DNA of 64,000 nucleotides from assembly GCA_029255685.2 (NCBI GenBank), contig CM055317.2, forward strand, positions 72,529,460 through 72,593,459. Reading direction: 5' to 3'. Positions 57,884 to 64,000 of the stretch are shown piece after piece. Below the pieces are notes generated by a model. It had not been told where the DNA came from, ran no database searches, and was given only the letters and a program-made list of their open reading frames with translations. The position numbers and the translations under genes were made by a program. Position 1 is the stretch's first letter. Every line of letters starts with the position of its first letter. The DNA comes from Silene conica (lineage: Eukaryota; Streptophyta; Magnoliopsida; Caryophyllales; Caryophyllaceae).

Positions 57884-58542
57884 TCCCTTTACTATAAAAG
57901 GAATAGAAAATAAGTGCTTCCTATTGGTTCTTGATTTTAAAGTTGAATAAATAACCTTTTTTTTGTAGGTCCCGCCATGTTCCATGATCACTCCATTTTT
58001 TTTAAATGTTTTGTAATTACTTAAATTATGATGATTTCAAATTTAATAACACAAACTATGCAACATCATACATTATACATTTGTTATTACTAAATGAATA
58101 CAATATAAACTTTCAAAAATTACAAATTAAATAATTACAAATACCAATTGACGATAATAAAAAAAATCTTCACTGAAAAAGTTAAAACGTTTTTTTTATG
58201 ATATTACCACTATAATATAAAAAAAAATTACAACCTGGATATTACAAAATATTACGGAGTACATTATTTGATCGAAACGGGTTATTTTGGGTTTGAGTTA
58301 TTTTTGAGTCAATTATTATCAAGTTATTTTATGTCATTCAAATCATCTTTTAAAAAAATCTCAAATGCCGAAATCGTTTTAAACATTTTTTTCTCAAATA
58401 AAGAAATTACTCAAAAACAACAATAATTACTTGAAAATTTGTAATCAATAATATTTTTATAGAAAGGTAATCGTAATCACCAATATATTTTTGCACAGAT
58501 TTAAAAGTCACCCGTGCATTATTTGCACGGGATTAAAACTAG
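57884..58542 (+). mobile_element. Non-autonomous Helitron, 659 bp
   Basis: It begins TCCCTTTACTATAAAAGG after A and ends with hairpin cccgtgcattatttgcacgg, then gattaaaa and CTAG before T. Same family as 59147-60243 by its 5' end (actataaaagga, then ttcctattggttc). No coding sequence. Confidence 0.85.
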
Positions 58543-58545
58543 TAG

Positions 58546-59041
58546 GAACATACATCGGAGGTACTACCTCACACTTTTCTTAGTTTTTGAGCATATGTAT
58601 GTTTTTTTGAGCATATGAATATTTTTTCGAGCTTATAAATATTTTTTTTTGATCATATGAACATTTTCTTGAGCTTATGAATATTTTTTTGAGCTTATTA
58701 TCTTAAATTTTATTTGTTTTTTAGCATATAAGTTAGCTTATTACGTCAAACTTTATTTGTTTTCGAGCATATGTGTATTTTTTTTGAGCTTATAAAAATT
58801 TATAAGTTAGACGTTAATTTTTTTACGTTAAAACTAAAATATAAGTAAGTTTATATGTACGTAGTAATATTTTTGAGCTTAATGTTTTAATAACTTAACT
58901 CAAAAATTTTATACATTAGTTTAAAAAAAAAAAAAAAATTTATACCAATACTCATAATTTTTTTAAAAAAACTCAAAAACGATATTTTAAATGCTCAAAA
59001 AATATAGACTTTGTGGTAATACCTTGGATGTATGATCCTCC
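58546..59041. mobile_element. TIR element rich in gagcttatgaatattttt repeats
   Basis: The ends ggaacatacatcggaggtac and (complement) gtaataccttggatgtatga are imperfect inverted repeats of about 27 bp. The interior is made of degenerate 20-22-bp units (tttttgagcatatgaatat), forward on the left and with inverted counterparts (gctcaaaaa) on the right. Related wording at 61694-62003. Confidence 0.55.
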
Positions 59042-59342
59042 TACTGGTCCTCTTGGTTGTTTTATTGTGAATTTGTGATAGAGATAGAGATTATTCGTAT
59101 TCAATATGTGACGGATAGTCTTCGTAATATGCAAAACGACTAGAAATCCCTATATACTATAAAAGGAAAAGAATTCCTTGCAATTCTATTGGTTCATGAC
59201 TTTTGGAGAGAGAAAATGCTTTTATTTTAGTAGGGCCCACCATGTTCTTTGTGGAATTAATTACTTACTTCTTTCATTTCAATTTAATTAATCTCTCCTA
59301 AATTTAAATTCAGATGTAAAACAAGAGACTTTTCTTTTCTAA

Positions 59343-59640
59343 GGGCTTGTTTGGTTACCCATTAAAATCATGGGATGTTGAACTTCCCGGGAAATGTAAA
59401 ATCATGTTTTTGTTTGGTTGTCAATATCATGGGAAATAGAACTTCCCACAGGAATTTACTTCCTCCATTATGTGGGAAGTTACTCACCAAGTCCCCCTTG
59501 GTCAATAGAACTTCCCGCATGAATTAACTTCCCATATGCGAACCAAATAAACACTTTTTGCGAATTCACATGAATTTCCAATTCATGTGATCTTGAAGTT
59601 CCCGGGAACTTTAGTTCCCCTATGTCAACCAAACAAGCCC
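59343..59640. mobile_element. Tourist-like MITE nested in a Helitron
   Basis: The ends gggcttgtttggtt and aaccaaacaagccc are perfect 14-bp inverted repeats flanked by taa (59340-59342, 59641-59643). 298 bp. Sister copy of 54137-54433. Confidence 0.9.
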
Positions 59641-59736
59641 TAAGATTTATGCTAAGTTGTCAAATACTATTAAATCGACCTTCATACAAAACAAGATGTA
59701 TGTATTTAAAAAAATCGTAGATAAAACCATTATAAA

Positions 59737-59954
59737 GTAACCAAGTGGTGTTAGTCCAGTGGTAACTGAGTTAAACCTTAAAGCTTGCAGAAATGCAGGA
59801 GTTGAGAAGTCCCAGGTTCGATTATCAGCTGGGGCGATGACCACTTGGCCACTGCAGCTCCCGAAGGGGGTGGCTTACATGGTCCATGTGGTGGTGCGGA
59901 AATGCATGGGCCCGGGGGGATCAAACCCCTCGTTATCAAAAAAAAAAAAAAAAT
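59737..59954 (+). mobile_element. tRNA-derived SINE
   Basis: The head has a Pol III A box (ttagtccagtggt, 59751-59763) and B box (ggttcgattat, 59815-59825) at tRNA-like spacing. A unique body (gcagctcccgaagggggtgg, gcatgggcccgggggga) and a poly-A tail (59938-59954) follow. About 218 bp. No clear target duplication could be read. It lies inside the Helitron. Confidence 0.75.
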
Positions 59955-60243
59955 CAATTAACTAAGAAAATCTTTAAAAAAATTTATAAATTCACGTCAA
60001 CTACATGTATACATTATAATACAACTGGAGAGTCGTCGTGTGAGAATGATTGTGACCAAATTTCAAACTTAAGGGGGTAATTAGCACTCAAACGGTAAAT
60101 AAATTTACACCAACATGGGGTATCGTTTAAAATTTTTGTTTTATTAATTATCCAATAAAAACAACATGAAACATCGTTTAAAACTTTTACTAAGAAATAA
60201 TTAATGAATAAACCCGTGCAATTATGCACGGGTATAAAACTAG

Positions 60244-61693
60244 TAATAATCAAAGGAGTAGTTAAGTGTCGGGTGTTTTGATGTGGAAGTCTTTGTATTA
60301 ATTTAGAACTTTTATTTTAAGTTTTGTACCCATATTGAGTATTTATTTCCTTTCTTACGGTTTTCACATGTAACGAAGGGAGTAGGGGCTTTAGGCGGGC
60401 AGTATTATTCTCTCTTCTATTCTGAATAATCTTCTGATTCCTTTTTATTCCGGTCTCATTTTATTTTATTTATCGTCTATTCACAGTACCTTCTCTATTT
60501 TTATTTTTATGAAGTGTTTGTGTGGTCTAAATTTAATTATATGATAGATACTCGGTAGTGTGTTATGTGTGCTTTGAGTTTAACTATGTGATGGGGTAAT
60601 GTGTTTGTGTGGTTTAAATTTAATTGGGTGCTGATTTTCGCAATACATATTTTACTCAACGTAGTACAAGTTGACAATTATACCCCTTTCGTTTCTCCTT
60701 TCAATTTCACTCCCTAACCTTTCTCTAATAAATTCTCTCTAATCACAAACCTCCATCTAATTTTAACCCTCATCTCCCATCTCCCATCTCCCATCTAATT
60801 TCACAAACCCCTTATTCAATGATTGTTATTAATATTGTATGAGGGGATTCATCAGTCGTCTATTTCACCGGCAGTAAGGATCCGGCGTGTAACTTTTTGT
60901 ATTATAGTACTAATTTAATACATTGAATTTTCCTTCGCTTTTGTTTAATGTATTGTACATTTGTATTGGCTTGTGGAAGTGTCCAACGGAGTTTTGTTTA
61001 ATCTAGTACATTGATGATACTACATACATACATCCGCACTAATGCACTCCCAATAACGCCGTGCAATACGTTTACTTTTTATTACTTTGATTCTCTTAAA
61101 TGTACTCTGTATATATGACGGTCTGTCGAACGGAATCCGACAAACAACTGTCATCCTCTCAACGGCGGCGAATGCCCATGTCACCGGTAACATTCAACTA
61201 CACCAATGTCCCTATCATCCACATCAATTAACAATAATTAATTTGAACATAAACCCTAATTAAAAAATATAAAACCATAATAAGGAGTTAATTTGATTAT
61301 TTAAATGGATTAGTGAATTAATTAATTGTTCTATTCTCGAATAATCTTTGATAATTGATATTTGAAGGAGATTGAGGGAAGGTAGGAATGAAATAATACA
61401 GATTGGAAAGAATTTGGTTTCATTATTTTCAGTAAAGGGTGGACAAATGGAAACTTTGGTGTAAATTGTACTGTAATGAGTAAAAACTGTACTGCGAAAA
61501 TAAATTACGATTTAATTATACGATGGGGTATTGAGTTTGTATGGTTTAAATTTAATTACACGCTAAGGTAATGTGTTTTGTTAATCTTTCTATCAAAATG
61601 CGAGAGAAAATTCATGTGCAATAAGAATATAAGATGGAATATTGAGTTTAAATTATCAAGCGGAAATGGACAATAGAGCGACATATCAATTAG
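60244..61693. other. Gene-free stretch with degenerate repeats
   Basis: The motif gtttgtgtggt-taaatttaat plus cgatggggtaatgtgt occurs near 60520-60640 and again, diverged, near 61510-61580, so the region may belong to one decayed element. No gene recognised. Confidence 0.4.
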
Positions 61694-62003
61694 AGGATTA
61701 TACAACCAGGTGTATATATCTGGTAGTATAGATTTCGAGCTTTATAACAAAGAATTTGACCTTATACATATATTTTACGAGCTTTATTAAAAAGAATTTG
61801 AACGTCTTTATAAAAAAATTGTAAATTAAAACATTATATTGAAACTCAAAAATAATACATATAAAACCCAAAATTTTTAATTTTAACACTAAAAAATTAT
61901 AGTGCGAGAAAAAATTGTTAAAAGCTCAACAAAATTGCACATAAGTTCAATTAGATTTGTATTAGATGTACGATGCTCATATATATCTGGATATGTAATC
62001 CTA
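61694..62003. mobile_element. Possible TIR element
   Basis: The left end ggattatacaaccaggtgta and right end (complement of atatatctggatatgtaatc) match at about 19 of 24 positions. Inside, gagcttta/gagctttat and gctcaacaaaa echo the 58.5-kb element. No target duplication was established. Confidence 0.4.
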
Positions 62004-62182
62004 TTTGTAGCGACACATATATATATCTACACCATTTTTTCCACTATTTGTTTGTTTTCGAAATATTTACTAATATTTTAATTGACTTTTATCTTATTCG
62101 CGCAATTGCATAAAATGCTCAATTTTATTTCATTATATTTATAATTTGAAATATTGTAACTTGAATAAGATTCAATCAAATA

Positions 62183-62437
62183 CTTCCTCCGTTCGAATCC
62201 ACACTGCATGTTTTCTTTTTCACGTTTGCCAACGCACGTTTTACATGTTAAATATCTTTAGCTACGTAGTTGCAAAAATTATAAAAGCTGGATATTTTTA
62301 ATGTACTCGTAAAGACGAATCAAATAAGACCCCACATGAATATGTTTTCTCTTACGTATTAGGAGAAAATTGAGATTAAAGGTTCACTTGTGAATAGTGT
62401 ACAAAATAGAAACATGTAGTGTGAATTCGAACGGAAG
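62183..62437. mobile_element. Stowaway-like MITE, family S1
   Basis: The interior is highly similar to 18426-18668 (cgtttgccaacgcacgtttt, taaatatctttagctacgta, aatatgttt-ctcttacgta). The ends ctt cctccgttcgaatccac and gtgaattcgaacggaag are inverted. TA precedes the left end. The right duplication is not conserved. Confidence 0.75.
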
Positions 62438-62570
62438 ACAATAAGGATTCAAACTTTTGTGTTGAGGACTTTGGATTTACTTGTTTAGTGTTAATGGCTA
62501 TATTAACTTTTCATTAATGGCTAATATAACTTTTGTTAGCCGATAAAGTTATGACTATGAGGGGTGACAA

Positions 62571-62802
62571 TGTGTAATAACCTGGATCAAAATTTATTAG
62601 ATAAGGATGTTGCGCTGTCTTTCGAGTGTTTCACTCCTAGTCCTACACGGCTGTTATGTAGCTAATGTTATTCAAGTCTTTCACTCCTAGTCATACACAA
62701 ACTTACTTGTATGCTTGTATTATAAATACTCCTTGAAACATTAATAAAGATTACCACAAATTATTATGCCTCTGTCCTTCTCTGTTTTACACGCTTCCAA
62801 CA
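62571..62802 (+). repeat. 5' LTR of a second copia element
   Basis: It ends acgcttccaaca and is followed directly by the primer-binding site tggtatcgagcc (62803-62814). The probable start is tgtgtaataacctgg, giving 232 bp with TG..CA ends. A TATA-like tataaata (about 62721) fits an LTR promoter. The partner LTR is outside the window, so the left boundary is inferred. Confidence 0.65.
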
Positions 62803-62867
62803 TGGTATCGAGCCAGCTATAAAAACTAAACACCTAAAATCACCAAAAAAAAATTTCCTTCTTCGCC

Positions 62868-64000
62868 ATGTCTGGCGACCTCATTCCTAACACGGAAAAT
62901 ACTTCCGTTCCGAAAATCGACCACCTATCTCCTTATTATCTCGGTTCCGGGGACCTTCCGAGCCTCAAACTCTCTACTATTCTCTTAAATCATCGAAATT
63001 ATGATGATTGGAGTCGCTCGATGCGGATGTCATTGAAATCGCGTCGAAAATTTGGATTTTGTGACGGTACTGTTAAAAAACCCACCGACGAAGACTTGCT
63101 AGGGCAGTGGGAGGTTGTGCACTGTACAATTGTGTCCTGGCTCCGCGCGACAATCGATCCCTCTGTCCTTCAAAGCGTGCCTTATGTGGAGGATGCATCT
63201 GTTATGTGGGCTGACCTTGCGGAGCGATTTGCCGTTGTCAATGGTACGTGTATCCATGCCTTAAAATCTGATCTTGGTGAATGTCGACAAAAGAAAGGTA
63301 TGTCCGTCACCCAATATTATGGTCATTTAAAAGCTCTTTGGGATGCCCTTTCTATTCATGAACCCCCCTTTGCTTGTGAGTGTGGAAAATGCACTTGTGA
63401 TATTGCTACAAAAGCCATTAAACGACTTGACAATGAACGCCTCCATCAATTTTTTATGGGCTTAGATCGCAGCTTGTATGGGTCCCTTCGTAATCAGCAA
63501 TTCCAACTTGACCCCCTTCCGACCCTAAACCGCGGCTATCACGCTGCACTTCAGGCTGAGCGTTTGCTCCAAGATGACACACATGCTGATGTGACTGAAA
63601 TTGTTGCTTATGCGACTCCTAATTCATCGCGTAACTACACTGATTGGAAGGCCGTACGTGAGAACGAAAAAGCCGAACGTCGTAAAATGTATTGTAGTCA
63701 CTGTGACGTCAATGGCCATGACTTAAATTCCTGTTTTATTAAAAAAAATAAATTCCCGGATTGGTGGGGTAATAGACCACGTACGTTGGCCGAGTTACGC
63801 CGTGGCCGCAAACAGGGCACAGTTGCGGGTTCTGTTTCTGGTGCAGGTGGTTCAGGCGCGGATTCCAAAGCAGACGGGCTGGTACATGCTAATGCCCTCC
63901 AAACTATTCCTACGGAACGCTTATCTGGTACGTCTATTTCTTGGATTATAGATACCGGTGCTTCTAATCATGTTACCGGTAATCTCTCTTTATTCACGGA
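62868..64000 (+). CDS. Copia gag-pol polyprotein, partial but open
   Basis: The ATG at 62868 opens a frame with no stop through base 64000 (377 codons seen). Gag: the N-terminal copia domain (HLSPYYLGSGDLPSL, then DWSRSMRMSLK at about residues 45-55), the UBN2-type core with ERLHQFFMGLDRSLYGSLR, and a CCHC knuckle (CSHCDVNGHDLNSC at about 276-289). FPDWWGNRPRTLAELRRG follows without the frameshift seen at the same place in the 4.3-kb element. The aspartic protease signature WIIDTGASNHVTG starts near residue 358. The rest of pol lies beyond the window. An unbroken frame suggests a young, possibly still competent copy. Confidence 0.93.
   Translation, partial: MSGDLIPNTENTSVPKIDHLSPYYLGSGDLPSLKLSTILLNHRNYDDWSRSMRMSLKSRRKFGFCDGTVKKPTDEDLLGQWEVVHCTIVSWLRATIDPSVLQSVPYVEDASVMWADLAERFAVVNGTCIHALKSDLGECRQKKGMSVTQYYGHLKALWDALSIHEPPFACECGKCTCDIATKAIKRLDNERLHQFFMGLDRSLYGSLRNQQFQLDPLPTLNRGYHAALQAERLLQDDTHADVTEIVAYATPNSSRNYTDWKAVRENEKAERRKMYCSHCDVNGHDLNSCFIKKNKFPDWWGNRPRTLAELRRGRKQGTVAGSVSGAGGSGADSKADGLVHANALQTIPTERLSGTSISWIIDTGASNHVTGNLSLFT

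Larger units (their letters stand above)
59147..60243 (+). mobile_element. Helitron, 1.1 kb, carrying a MITE and a SINE
   Basis: It begins TCCCTATATACTATAAAAGG after A and ends with hairpin cccgtgcaattatgcacggg, then tataaaa and CTAG (60240-60243) before T. The 5' region resembles 57884-58542 (ccttgcaattctattggttc). Non-autonomous. Confidence 0.87.
62571..64000 (+). mobile_element. Second Ty1/copia element, 5' part, runs off the window
   Basis: LTR, tRNA-Met-type primer site and an open gag-pol frame in order. It is related to the 4.3-9.1 kb element in gag (WSRSMRMSLKSRRKFGFCDG is shared) but its LTR differs, so it belongs to a sister family. Confidence 0.9.

Overview
This window is nuclear DNA from a flowering plant, most likely a eudicot. 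The evidence is spliced genes of plant-specific families (CBP60 calmodulin-binding protein, U-box/ARM ligase), a nuclear-type tRNA-Leu(CAA), and a dense load of plant-type transposons (Ty1/copia, TRIM, Helitron, Stowaway-, Tourist- and hAT-like MITEs, LINE, SINE). I cannot fix the order or species from sequence alone. No bacterial-type system (operon, CRISPR, phage) is present.

Four protein-coding genes and one tRNA look like working host genes. From left to right they are: tRNA-Leu(CAA) at 10400-10483 (+); a seven-exon CBP60-type calmodulin-binding protein at 10776-15455 (-), with a GC-AG intron; a twelve-exon cytosolic prolyl-tRNA synthetase at 45519-50689 (+); a four-exon HhH-GPD DNA glycosylase (endonuclease III fold) at 52022-53965 (-), with a Tourist-like MITE just upstream; and an intronless PUB38/39-like U-box E3 ligase at 55753-57438 (-). 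I rebuilt every exon by hand. All junctions keep frame and the coding lengths are multiples of three (1701, 1524, 867 and 1686 nt). The genes are unrelated housekeeping or signalling genes with no sign of joint function.

The rest is a transposon landscape. 0-9.2 kb holds a gypsy-type LTR end, a MITE nested in another TIR element, a small hAT element, a rearranged TRIM-like inverted-repeat cluster, and a nearly complete copia element (4310-9080, target duplication caaaa) that itself sits inside a MITE. 16-29 kb is gene-poor, with MITEs, a hAT element with an 8-bp target duplication, a TRIM, a 5'-truncated LINE, and a LINE insertion with an internal inversion and a 16-bp target duplication. 29.9-33.3 kb is an A-B-A' arrangement of TIR elements embedded in TA microsatellites, where B carries about 1.6 kb of tandem repeat. 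33.6-44.3 kb is one copia element (minus strand, target duplication ATTTA) broken by a 556-bp TRIM and by a 5.5-kb Helitron. That Helitron carries a PPR gene fragment, a likely solo LTR, a second Helitron in the opposite orientation and a decayed helicase tail. 57.9-60.2 kb has two more Helitrons flanking a MITE, the second holding a MITE and a tRNA-derived SINE. The window ends inside a copia element (LTR from about 62571) whose gag-pol frame is still open at base 64000 and is related to, but distinct from, the 4.3-9.1 kb element.

I found no clearly new molecular system. The most unusual structures are the A-B-A' palindrome with its tandem array, the layered copia/TRIM/Helitron/PPR stack with a duplicated Helitron terminus, and the LINE with inverted halves.
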